Origin: Saccharum officinarum
Taxonomy: Eukaryota; Streptophyta; Magnoliopsida; Poales; Poaceae
Assembly (NCBI GenBank): GCA_020631735.1
Contig: CM036215.1
Span: forward strand, 17,758,346 to 17,822,345
Direction: 5' to 3'
DNA: 64,000 bases
Part shown: positions 48,876 to 59,028 of the stretch, piece by piece
Numbering within the stretch: the first letter of the stretch is position 1
Layout: the number at the start of each line of letters is the position of its first letter
The notes under the pieces: generated by a model
The model's input: only the letters and a program-made list of their open reading frames with translations
Database searches by the model: none
What the model was told of the DNA's origin: nothing
Program-made: the position numbers and the translations under genes

Positions 48876-49580
48876 CTAATTAAGCTTCTCATAAATCTTG
48901 GGATGACCTAAATCCGCCCTTAATTGGTCAATCTCCTTATAAGCTTGCTCCTTAAGTTCTTTTTCCTTCAGCAACTCATCCTTCAAATCCACCTCATGGA
49001 GAGCCAATTCACGAGCTAATCCCACCGTAGCTTGTAAAGTCAAGGAGGAATCATTTGCATGCGGCACCGTCCAAATACCCTTGTCATGTAAGAAACAAGG
49101 AAAATGCCGGAGTGCACCCTTTAACGTCTTGTCCGAGCGTAGACCATGGTAGTAAACAAATGCATTGAAAGCGACATCCTCCATGCTTGTCTCCACGGTT
49201 GCCCGGCTCACTCTGGTAATGAACTTTGACTCCACCTTAGACTCCTTAGTGGTAGGATCCCTTTTCTTAACCCATAACTTCGTTTCCCAATAGGAATCCA
49301 TCCATGGATGACTATACTCTGCACTACGATACTCCAACGTAGCTTCCCAGTCGTAGTAGTAGTTGTCCAAGGTTCTTGTCAACATGTCATAGAAGAAAGC
49401 ATCAGCTTTAGGAACCATGATATGAAGCTTCGTAGTCCACCCCATAACTACATTCTCCATTGGTGTATCACCAACTCTTGATTCAGCATCAGATAGCTCA
49501 TGATCACCATCTTCATACTGCTCCTGAGGTTTGAAACGGGCAACGTACTGTGCAGCTGACAGACGGGGATAAGGAGACAT
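48876..49580 (-). CDS. ORF1 of element D, 234 aa, unknown function
   Basis: An intact additional ORF lies between the 5' LTR and gag, in the same direction. It starts MSPYPRLSAAQYVARFK, has an acidic linker (about 23-40), a central region rich in aromatic residues (YDWEATLEYRSAEY and DSYWETKLWVKKRD), a helical part, and a C-terminal coiled coil (LKDELLKEKELKEQAYK, then EIDQLRADL). I recognise no catalytic motif. Layout (tail, folded core, coiled coil) resembles ORF1 of element A at 53877-54887, but sequence similarity is not obvious by eye. AG directly before the ATG suggests a splice acceptor. That the frame is intact while gag has stops suggests real selection or simply a young copy. Confidence 0.7.
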   Translation of the reverse strand: MSPYPRLSAAQYVARFKPQEQYEDGDHELSDAESRVGDTPMENVVMGWTTKLHIMVPKADAFFYDMLTRTLDNYYYDWEATLEYRSAEYSHPWMDSYWETKLWVKKRDPTTKESKVESKFITRVSRATVETSMEDVAFNAFVYYHGLRSDKTLKGALRHFPCFLHDKGIWTVPHANDSSLTLQATVGLARELALHEVDLKDELLKEKELKEQAYKEIDQLRADLGHPKIYEKLN

Positions 49581-49754
49581 CTACAAGATTTAGACATAGA
49601 TTAGATAGAATCAATGTATTTTCGCAATAGAATAAAGTAGAGGAAGCATAAAACTTTAGTAATTAACAAGGTGAAAAGAGGAAGCATGAATTAAGTGAAG
49701 TATGGATGCTATTAACGACCATTCTAACTAGGCTCGCGTCCTACAGTCAACACG

Positions 49755-49766
49755 GCTCCGATACCA
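49755..49766 (-). other. Primer binding site of element D (initiator tRNA-Met type)
   Basis: TGGTATCGGAGC on -, three bases after the 5' LTR end. It is the same 12 bases as in the non-autonomous element. Confidence 0.88.
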
Positions 49767-49769
49767 ATC

Positions 49770-52634
49770 TGTCACACCCATTTTTAAGGACAAAAATAGG
49801 ATGCATAAAAGACTCATGTGCGCCCCAGGAAACAGTCGCACACATAAGTTGACAAATTACAAAGTATCATCACAGTGCTTATTACATAACGAATAAGTAT
49901 TTAAGACATAGTCTTGAACGATAGGTAATAATAACTAATAGTAATTCTTCAGCGGAAACTCCACACAGGGACACGGTTGACTGGTTGACACCAAGACTAG
50001 TACTCATTCTGATAATCTTCCTCTATATCTTCATCTGTTATGGTGGAAATAGCAAGGGTGAGTCCATGTCGAACTCAACAAATATAACACAGGGTTCATG
50101 AGGCTCAAAAAGGCTAGACATTGTTTAACTACGTTTAGCTTTTAATCATATATTGGCAATTGAGTAGCATCAAGATAAACCACTTCCCATTAAAGAACCA
50201 ATGATCAATTGTAATAAGGATAATGAATAGCATTAACATGAGCAAATAATAATCAACAATAATTAAGCATGATATAGCAGTTATGATCAACTATTCCATA
50301 AGAATCCCCAAGGCCGCTCGTATCCGTGAGCACGGCTAGTATACCAGTTTTTAACTCTGCGCAGAGGTGTACACTTTCACTGTGAGTCATAATTTCCAAA
50401 TGAGTGGGGAGATCAAGCCCAAACACCCGAGAACCATATAAAGCCACTCAAAAGTTCATCTAACAAGTTAGGGCCATTAGATTCACTCGGCAGGCAGATG
50501 TAGAACCCCCCTTCCCTGTGGCACAACCACCGCAGCCTATACACACTAGGCCAGGGGCTCGCACTACACCCAACGTGGCAAGCCATTCTTACGCCATTTA
50601 AGGTAACCTCTAACAAGCTAGAAAAGGTCTCTTAAACAACTAAAGCCAGAGCCATATAGCCCTCACAGCTGTACTGTATATCCCGGTTATCACTTACAGA
50701 TAAGTCCTTATGGAGAGAAACCAGAGCATCAAAATAATACACATGCTCTAGCCCCCTTTTAACAGTAATAAAATCATCTTAATAGTTGATTGCTTAATCC
50801 ATTAATCAAATTACAAGATCATTGTTCTTAGTTTAAGCACTAGCAGTAGCTACCCATATGCATTCCCAAGGTTGACAAGGAATCAAGATAACAATCACTA
50901 AGTTATAATCTCTAAGGTTGTCAAGGTAAGCACATGCATATGTATGACAATTCAATGTATAGGTAACAAGGATAGTCCTATGTTATACTTGCCTTGATCA
51001 AAGCTTTCCAAGTGATACTGCTGACTTGGCTCAAAGTAATACTCCGAATCGTCCAGATACTGCTCACCTTCTATACTCGATCATCAATTCAACAACACAC
51101 ATGCATCCAATCAAACAAACACGAAGCAAACAAAGAGATACAATTAGAACAGTACACCAACAGTAGAAAAACAATAATAAAAGTTTATAAAACTCTTCTA
51201 CATGTTTCTACGATCACACAGACGCAAAGATCACCAAATTCGGAGTTAAAACGTGAAAGTTATGAATTTTCTAAGATTTCCTATAGATAAATAAATACTT
51301 AATTATAAACTCAAAAAATAAATTATCAAAACTAACTGTACAACTACACTAACATGTAGAGCTCGCAAATACAAACCTAACGCAACTTGAACGGATCAAA
51401 TCGGAGTTAAAACAAAGATTTTATGACCAAAACAATCCTATTGGCAAAACTGTAAATACCTGAAAACGTATTTTTGATTTAACCGGAAGAGAATACGCTT
51501 TCAAAACGCAAAAACGTACTTTCAGTTTTACGCTATGGATGGTGGGTTAAATTCTGAAAAACTAAGGGGCTCTTTAAGAATTTTGCCACGCGAAGAGGTA
51601 AGTTCTAATCTTGGCCGCTTATCCAAGATCGGACGGCCCACGTTTCTTCCAGAGGAGACCGGCGGCGCTTCCGCCGCCCCGCCCCAACCCCACGGCGGCG
51701 CCATGGCCGGCGGCTCGCCGGACATGCCAAACCCGCCCTAGACTTCACCAAAAGATGCGCGGTTGGTACCAATCGAACGGGAAGCTCAATGCGATCTCAC
51801 CTAGGGCTCTAAGACGGTCAATCACGGCACGGGAACGACGGGCGGCTCCAAAAGGTGGGCGGCTTAGCTCCTTCACATGGTAAGGACACAACACGACCTT
51901 AACTTCAAAATTGATAGCACAAACTGAGTCACAACAACGAAGTAAAGCTAATAGAGCAACTTACAGCGACTAGAACGCGAAGTAGCCGACGAATTCGCCC
52001 CCACCGCGGCTTCTAGGGTTCAAAGGCGCGGCTAGGGAAACTACAACCCAAAATCCAAATAAAAAGGGTAAGGAAGGTGTGGTTCTAGCTTATATAGGAT
52101 AGTGACGTGATCAATTTGGAAAGGAACCCCCTTGATTCACGAATTCGGTTACGGTTCGAAGATGGAACTCATGACCGGCTCGGTTACGTGAGATGGGAGA
52201 AGCATCCGATAGCCGGGACCCACTTGTCAGCGGAAGAAAGGAGGGAGGGGCGCGACTGCTGGCTCGGCCGAACTGGGCTGGCTCGGCTGTTGGCTCTCGC
52301 GGTCGCAGGCACGGAGGAGGGAAGGCGGCAGCGGCCCACCGTGCGGCCCAGGCGGGAAGGAAAGCAGGTCGACCCGAGCGGGCCTTCGGGCCGCCAGGTG
52401 AGAAGGTAAGTCATTTCTTTTTTTTCTTTTCTTCTTTCTTTTCTTTATTTACTTGTTTTCAAACTATTCCAAATAAAATTTTTCAAGCCAAATCAAAATA
52501 AAATAAAATAAAACCACTTCTCAAAATAAATAAATGCAACAGTATGAATGCAACACCAAAAATTCTTTTTAAAATTTTAATTCCCTTTCTCTAAATTATT
52601 TAAAATTTATTACTCCTAAAATTTGGGTGTTACA
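49770..52634 (-). mobile_element. 5' LTR of element D (2865 bp)
   Basis: It is near-identical to the left LTR. In its own direction it starts TGTAACACCCAAATTTTAGG, has an AT-rich stretch, the TATA box at 52089-52096, a GC-rich island (about 51600-52420) and an AT-rich downstream part to the primer site. Confidence 0.9.
52089..52096 (-). promoter_or_regulatory. TATA box of element D 5' LTR
   Basis: TATATAAG on -. It precedes the GC-rich part of the LTR, so the RNA would start around 52060 and carry the GC-rich sequence as leader. The same box is kept in the other LTR at 43168-43175. Confidence 0.65.
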
Positions 52635-52639
52635 ACGAT

Positions 52640-53513
52640 TAGCAGTGAGAACTCTTGGCTATGATGGTCCTGACTCAAAGGCCCTCTTGCGAGTCTTGGA
52701 TGCAGCGTACGTGTTGTTATTCTTCTCTTGTTTTAGATAATCACTGATGAAGTCATTGAATCTGGCACGGGTATTGGTACTCACATGCTTCATCATCTTT
52801 GGACTTAACCCTCTCTTGAAACTAGCAATTCTCTTAGCATCTGTGTCAACCATGTCGGGAGCATAACGACACAAGTTGTTGAAGGCATGCAAATACTGTG
52901 TCACAGTTTTGGTGCCCTGATTTAAAGCCAAGAACTCTCCCAACTTCATCTCAACCAGCCCTGGTGGAATATAAACTCCACGGAAGGCTTCAGTGAACTC
53001 TCTCCATGAGATCTGAGCATTTGGAGGGAAGGTGGTGCGATGATGCTTCCACCACATCCCTGTTGGTCCCTGTAACTAATGTGCAGCAAATTCTGTCTTC
53101 AGTACTTCAGTCAGCCTCAACACACGGAACTTATCTTCCATGGTGTTGATCCATTCTTCAGTGTCAAGTGGCTCTGTTGCTTCCTTGAAAATTGGTGACC
53201 TAGTCTCCATGAAATCCTTGAAGTTGTTGTACTGATTCACCCCATTGCCACCACCTTGGTTGTTACCGCGTTGAACATTATTGGCAATGGTACGCATAAA
53301 ATCTTTCATGTTCTTCTGCGATTGCTCGGCATTGCGTTGACTTCCAAGAAACTATGCAAAGAATACCTCTACGATGAGCGGTGGAGGAGGCGGCAAATGT
53401 GGTTCCGGGTGTGGCTCATTGTGGTTAACGTTATTTTCACCACTCCCACCTGCCCCGGCACCATTACCACCAGTTTCAGCAGCCTCATACGTGGCGCGGC
53501 GAGTGTTTGCCAT
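52640..53513 (-). pseudogene. Gag of element A, N-terminal and capsid part
   Basis: Starting at ATG 53513 (MANTRRATYEAAETGG), the frame has a Gly/Pro-rich N-terminus, then MKDFMRTIANN, a capsid-like region with DTEEWINTMEDKFRVL and MWWKHHRTTFPP, ISWREFTEAFRGVYIP and LNQGTKTVTQYLHAFNNL. This is the retrotransposon Gag domain (PF03732). TAG stops occur at 53352-53354, 53076-53078 and 52659-52661, each in a context where CAG (Gln) is expected; no frameshift is seen. It is cut by element D and continues at 40643-40850. Confidence 0.85.
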
Positions 53514-53876
53514 ATGCATATTTCAGCAACAAGTAATGATTAAGTAAAGCTGTAGTAATTGTGAGTGAATGAAAAATTATGTCGTACTGAATTCATTAGA
53601 GAGAACAAGTCATACAATAAAACAGAGGCACAATAATCACATTTCAATTAAAAACAACACCACTAATTAAATTACTTCGAATGCAAACATCATGTCCATA
53701 CAACCAAATTGCCAGCATACATACACTGGACTTTTATGCGCTCAGGTATCGCATGACCAACCAAGTTCTAACATACTACCAAGTCTCAAGGTTCGAAACG
53801 AGATACATCAAGATACATGAAACCTAAAAGAAAGGTCATTGTGACAGGGCCTAGTAGCTAACGCAAAGCAACTAGC
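53514..53876 (-). other. Spacer between ORF1 and gag of element A
   Basis: 363 bp, AT-rich, no ORF. It is the same position as the 705-bp spacer of element D. Confidence 0.5.
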
Positions 53877-54887
53877 CTACTCCTCAGGGCCATCGTCGGG
53901 GTCGGACACGTCACCATCGCTACCATCAGTAGCGACGTCGTCATTGTCGGCAGGTGCAACTGCAGGCTCGTCCTCGTCCTCATCGACGTCCATACCGGTG
54001 GCATCTGGAGGAGCATACGGGCCAATCCCTTTGTAGAGCGTGTGAAACTCCTCATGCAAGTTGACGTTATACTCTAGCTCCTCGACCCTCTGCCTCAGAA
54101 GGTCCCTCTCATTCCAGGCTTTATTCCTCTCCTGAATCAACTGTCCAATCATGTGGTCTGCATTGTTGTTGGGCTGAGTCAAAGTATGCACCCGCTGCAG
54201 AGCACTATCACCTCTCTCTAGAGCTTGGTCTCGCTGCAAGCTCATGTCAGCCAACTACTCCTGCAAACTAGCTATAGCACGTGCCTGCTTCTTCTTCTAT
54301 TTTCTTGCTTTGAGCCAATCATCACCACGCAAACCAGTCAATGTCCAATAGGTACACTCAAGACCCTGGTATGCTCTGATAGCTGCATACATAGCACTCA
54401 TAGCGTGGTTGTCACTAGCCTGTCCTTCGTTTGGGCCTCTGACCAAGGCACTTCCTTGCGGCTGCACCCAAAAAGCATCGCGAGGATCATCTCTAGGAAA
54501 AGTGCCAGCCAGGGCTGCTGCCAGCTCGTTGGGAAATCTGCTCATTATATCCCTAATGACACGGAAAGTTGCTCCCTCTGCACCCTCAACCGGAGTGCGT
54601 CCCTCAAACTCCAAGTGCCAACCATCCCACTCTGGAGCATCACCAAGAGCAGGGATTGTGATCTCCACTACTGCAAGTCCATCCTTGGCTAACTGGCTCT
54701 CACTCCAAGAGTACACCGGCTCCTGACCCTCTGGGTACCCCACATCATGGAGCACTCTCCAAAGCAAGGTTGGCATGCCAAACTCGCTCAGAAAGGTGTC
54801 CGTGCTGCGGCGCTCCCGCGGGGCCAACTGGTGTCGGGGTGCTCTTCCGCCTATGGACTTATGGGCAGTCTGCTTCATGCGGGCCAT
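53877..54887 (-). pseudogene. ORF1 of element A with histone H3-like N-terminal tail (337 codons, two internal stops)
   Basis: From ATG 54887 the protein begins M-ARMKQTAHKSIGGRAP and continues RHQLAPRERRS. After Met, 16 of the first 21 residues are those of histone H3, including K4, K9, S10 and R17. The tail is followed by an unrecognised folded region (about 32-180; WRVLHDVGYPEGQEPVYSW, EWDGWHLEFEG, FRVIRDIMSRFPNELAAAL), a coiled coil (about 200-270; RDLLRQRVEELEYNVNLHE) and a strongly acidic tail (MDVDEDEDEP...DVSDPDDGPEE). No histone fold is present, so this is not a histone gene. TAG stops at 54297-54299 and 54264-54266 interrupt the start of the coiled coil; both are consistent with CAG. 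The bases before the ATG (GCTACAG) look like a splice acceptor. It lies between the 5' LTR and gag of A, the position of ORF1 in element D. Function is unknown; an acidic tail and an H3-like tail suggest contact with chromatin factors (inference). Confidence 0.82.
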
Positions 54888-55662
54888 CTGTAGCAAAAGT
54901 TTTGATTACCCGGTGAGAACATATTTTAAGTTGATATAATTTTTATCAAAAGGGAATAATCAATTTATAAGGGGAGGAATGCATGACATGAATGAAATGC
55001 ACAAGCAATATGATGTATGTACATTTCTTACGTTCTCACAAACTTATGAAATAAATAATATCTAGTGATGAATTCGGTGGCCTACATGCGATCTCTCATA
55101 TACATAACTAATACGTTCTACACGAGAAACGTTGTTATGTACCTGCAGAAAATTCATTTTAGCCCAATTCCCCATGAATGCATGAAAGCAGTAAATTTAC
55201 CTACACGCTCTACATGAATCCCCATATACGCGTACAACGGTAGTAACTACCCAAAACATCATCCTATTGACGGCATCGCCTCAACGGACGGAACAACCAC
55301 ACATGCGACACTTTTGTAAAAACATGCGTAGAACATGTAATTACTCTAGTATCATATAAGCACTCTCCCTAGATCGGCGGTGTATCCGACCATGCTCTCA
55401 CATCTCACACTTACCGAGGCGTAGAGGCAGCTGATCCATACATTACCACTCAATTAAGTGGCACTCATACAATAGCACGCCGTATGAGCAACGAAAGAAA
55501 AATATGGTGTAAGAACCCCAAGTCAGTACTTAAATAAGCCACCTAGAGTCCTTACTGGGCATAAAGGATATGACCACTGGCACACTTTTAGTTTGAAAAT
55601 CACGTTTTTCAAACATAATTTTGTTTTAAATACACTTGTGAACAGTAAACACGCTAAAACAT
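54888..55662 (-). other. 5' leader of element A
   Basis: It lies between the primer site and ORF1. There is no ORF of note. Its start (on -) CATGTTTTAGCGTGTTTACTG follows the primer site directly, and its end is a T-containing acceptor-like context before the ORF1 ATG. Confidence 0.5.
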
Positions 55663-55674
55663 GCTCCGATGCCA
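55663..55674 (-). other. Primer binding site of element A
   Basis: TGGCATCGGAGC on -, two bases after the LTR. It differs by one base (T to C) from the primer site of D and of the non-autonomous element. Confidence 0.8.
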
Positions 55675-57087
55675 GCTGTAACAGAACCGACCAATTATAC
55701 GAAATTAAGTAAGAAAATCATCCACCGAGCAGACAATTTAGCAAACTTAAGTCCGTATAATCCGGTAGTCCATGAAATCACGACGGATTTCAAACCAACT
55801 TGCATACCAGCCAAGATCGTAATAAGTTTAGCGGTCACCGTCACAAGTTACATAAAAGTTCGCGTCGCAAATACATCAGAGTTTAAACATAGTTATTACA
55901 AACTAAGTTCAAATAAAAGTAGCGGAAGCATTTAGTTCAAACCACACACACTCACATAGAGTTTGAAATAAAGTGCCAGCTCAAGATCATCTCCAACAAA
56001 AGCATCAGACGAGACGTAGAGAATGACCACTGCCCATGGTCCTAAGCTTCACCCATCGCAGGATAAAGGCAGTTGATACAGTAGTCGTAATACATCTGCT
56101 CATCTGCAACAAGTGGGAACAAAGCCCTGAGTACGAGAAGGTACTCAGCTAGACTTACCCGACATAACCAAAAATAAATTGACACCAAGGATCATGATAG
56201 GCTTTATGGTAGGGTAGCTGACTCATTGGCAAAAAGGCATTTTTAGTATTTAAAAATCTTTTCCAGAAGCTTTGCATCAAGTTAAATCTTTATTAACATG
56301 TCAACTACATTTGCACCTGTACTAGAGTAACATGTAATTAAACAGGTAAGGATAACCAATGATCATTAACAACTTCCATCATGTCATATTCCATATAATT
56401 GTCCAAGTGTTCCATCAAGATTACTACGATGAAGTAACTCAAGTCAAGTGTTCACTATCCAGTGAACGATGGTGATTCGAATCGATTATTAACCAGCTGG
56501 TAATTTATTCCTCACACAAATCTCACTCACCCGCTAAAGTGAGATATTGGTCACCGAGTCAACTATTCAGGTAAGTCTCGAGTTTGTCAGGAACCACATG
56601 TACCCGGGGGCAGCCTGACTGCTGTTCGGCCTTATCATCGCGCCCCCATGTCCTACCACACCTGCTCCGGTACAGTGCGTTGCGGGCAATTCACTTGGCC
56701 CAAATAATCTCCCAGCTTCGCGGTCGAAAGGTACATTATTCGGCTAGCTAAATATAAGGCATGCGTTCAACATGACTCGAGGCCCAACAGTGGTCGGTCC
56801 TTAATCGACACAGACAAAAAACACTACAGTCCAAAACCCTGCAAGTCTCCGTCTGGTCTCAATTTCACATTAACACTTAGTTATTCTATGATGACATACT
56901 TATTCAAGCAGATCCAGGTAACCACCTATAGCTCGTAGATGACAGGAAATCACCCGACTTCTACCGGTCTAAGCAAGCTAAGCATTTCTTGACTGCGAAT
57001 ACCAATGTAACAAGGATATGGTAGAACAGGGTAAACAAGGTATAATGCAGCAACGGTTGCAAACAACTCCTAAACGTAATGCATCAA

Positions 57088-57301
57088 TTAAAGTAAAGCA
57101 TTAATCAAATATTTGCAAACCGGGAGAGAAATGCTCCGGGGCTTGTCTCTCTTGAAAGGGCTCGGGCGGTGGTCGGGACACTCTAGAAGATCCTCACCGA
57201 CCTCCTCGTCGGCTTCGGGCACCTCCTGCTCTTGCACCTCGGGTTGCTCTTCCGGCTCGTCGGGAACTGCTACCAGAGTTACTTCTTGCGATCCTATATG
57301 A
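57088..57301 (-). other. Conserved LTR segment with acidic peptide frame and GGCAAGCCCCGG-type word
   Basis: The frame reads GSQEVTLVAVPDEPEEQPEV and ends CPDHRPSPFKRDKPRSISL. Related frames occur at 22360-22575 (LTR B), around 18975-19150 (left LTR of A, with changes) and 60280-60510 (LTR C). Each is preceded by a context such as CATATAG/G that resembles a splice acceptor. The DNA word ACAAGCCCCGGAGCAT (here) or GGCAAGCCCCGG (others) is its most conserved part, so the conservation may be at RNA or DNA level rather than protein. Confidence 0.45.
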
Positions 57302-59020
57302 TGCAAACGTATAAGTGCTCATGCCTAGGTGCATTGCAGAGATGACATGTAATGATCATGATGAATAGGATGTAGATAAATAGGTTTACTTTATTGTATA
57401 AAGTAGGAATACAACTCTTCTACAAGGTAGTCCACATCATCCAAGCACATGTACTAGTATGCTACTACTACAATCATTCTCTACCATGCCAGGTCACCAC
57501 AGAAATCTAAGATGCTTCAAAGATACACCAAAGCAAATCTTATTAACTAGTCATGCATTAACAAGGTTAATTAAACCCTAATTGCAACTAGGTTTGAACA
57601 GCAACACCTATTTTGGTAGCACAGAAAAATCTAAAAAAATTACAGTAGCTTACTATCATCTAATCTAGCATGCCAAAAAAAATTTATTACATTTGGATTA
57701 CTAGAACTGTCTACACAAAAATAACAAGCTAGGGCCTAAATAAGAGCATGAAAATACTTTGTATTATGAAAAGTATCAAACAATAGATTTAGTATTTTTC
57801 CTACATTCTATACAGTAAAAAATCACTATATAAAAATAATCAGATGCATGTTTTACATAATTTTTGCTCTCTATCAAAAATAACAAAAACCAACAAATAA
57901 AAGCACTTGAACTACACATCATAACTTTTCTAAAGAACATGCATGGCACATATTTTTCCTAGAAAGTACATCACAAAATAAAATTATTGCAAGTGGAACC
58001 ATATTTTTTCTGAGCTTTCTATGATTTATTACATATTTATCAAGAAAATAGCAATTTCAGTGATTAAATAAAAACCCTGCAGAAAAGTATTTCAAACTTG
58101 ACATGCAATATTTTTACATCATAGATCTGGTCTTAAGAAGTCTACCAAAATTTGTTTCACAATTTTTGGAGCTATAAATCTTGAGATATGATTTTTGAAA
58201 GCTTTTTCACAATTTCTAGAAATCTATTTTCTTTAAATCCGAAATCTACTCAGCCCTAAACGCTACGCACACCCGAACTCGTGCACCTAAGACTGGGCAC
58301 TGCAGCTGACCAACGGGCCCTAGGTGCTGACCGGCCCCACCCGTCAGTGAGCCAGGCAGGGGCGGTCGCTGACCGGCGGCCAACTCGCCGTCGGTGAGTC
58401 CTCCGGTGACAGGGAGGGCACCACCGTGCTCCCCGCACCGAGGCGAAGCCAGGGGTGACTCGAACGTGACCAGCCGAGCTCGGCACTGAGCTCGCCGGCG
58501 TTCATGGCGGGGAGGCGGCGCTGGCACATGGCGGCCGACCAGTGCAGGCCGTGGTGGCGGCCAAGGAAGCGTGCACGAGCACCGCGAGGTGAAGGCGATG
58601 CTGGTGCTCAAGACCGAAGGGGGAGAAAGGGTGGAGTGAGCTCCGGCCACGAGCGCCGGCCAACGGCGGCCATGGCGGGCAGCAGAGGAGGAACGCGGCC
58701 AAATTAGCCCTCACCTAAGCATGAATCGCGGAGATGATTCGCGTCCAGGAAAGCCGAGGGCGAGGCAGAGCCGGGGGTGTGGTGAATCGAAGGGAGGTGG
58801 AGTAGCGAGGGCGGAACGGCGGCGGCAATGGCACGGCGGCTGCCGTGGCGAGCTGCGCTGCGGGCGGCGGAAGCGAGCAGGCAGAGTGCAAAATGGCGAG
58901 GATGGCGAGGGTAGCGGCTCGGGTCGGCTGCTTGGAGGCGAACGCGGACGCGGGCCGGGCCGGCTTCGGCCATTGGGCCGAAGTGGGGCGGCGGCCCGGT
59001 AAGGCCGAAATTACCTTTTC

Positions 59021-59028
59021 CTTTTATA
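59021..59028 (-). promoter_or_regulatory. TATA box of element A right LTR
   Basis: TATAAAAG on - precedes the GC-rich island of the LTR by about 30 bp, the same arrangement as in element D. Confidence 0.6.

Larger units (their letters stand above)
40851..52634 (-). mobile_element. Gypsy chromovirus 'D' (Tekay-like), nearly intact, 11.8 kb
   Basis: It is complete with LTRs 40851-43710 and 49770-52634, flanked by the perfect duplication ACGAT (40846-40850 and 52635-52639). Minus orientation: 5' LTR on the right, then primer site, ORF1 (48876-49580), Gag-Pol (43755-48170), polypurine tract and 3' LTR. The LTRs differ by only scattered bases, so insertion is recent. It lies inside gag of element A. 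The chromodomain-like C-terminus, primer type and LTR ends place it in the Tekay/Del-like chromoviruses. Confidence 0.92.

Noticed and set aside
54822..54887. Possibility that this is a genuine histone H3 gene fragment
   Set aside because: Only the tail matches; what follows has no histone fold and is in one frame with a coiled coil and acidic end inside a retrotransposon leader.
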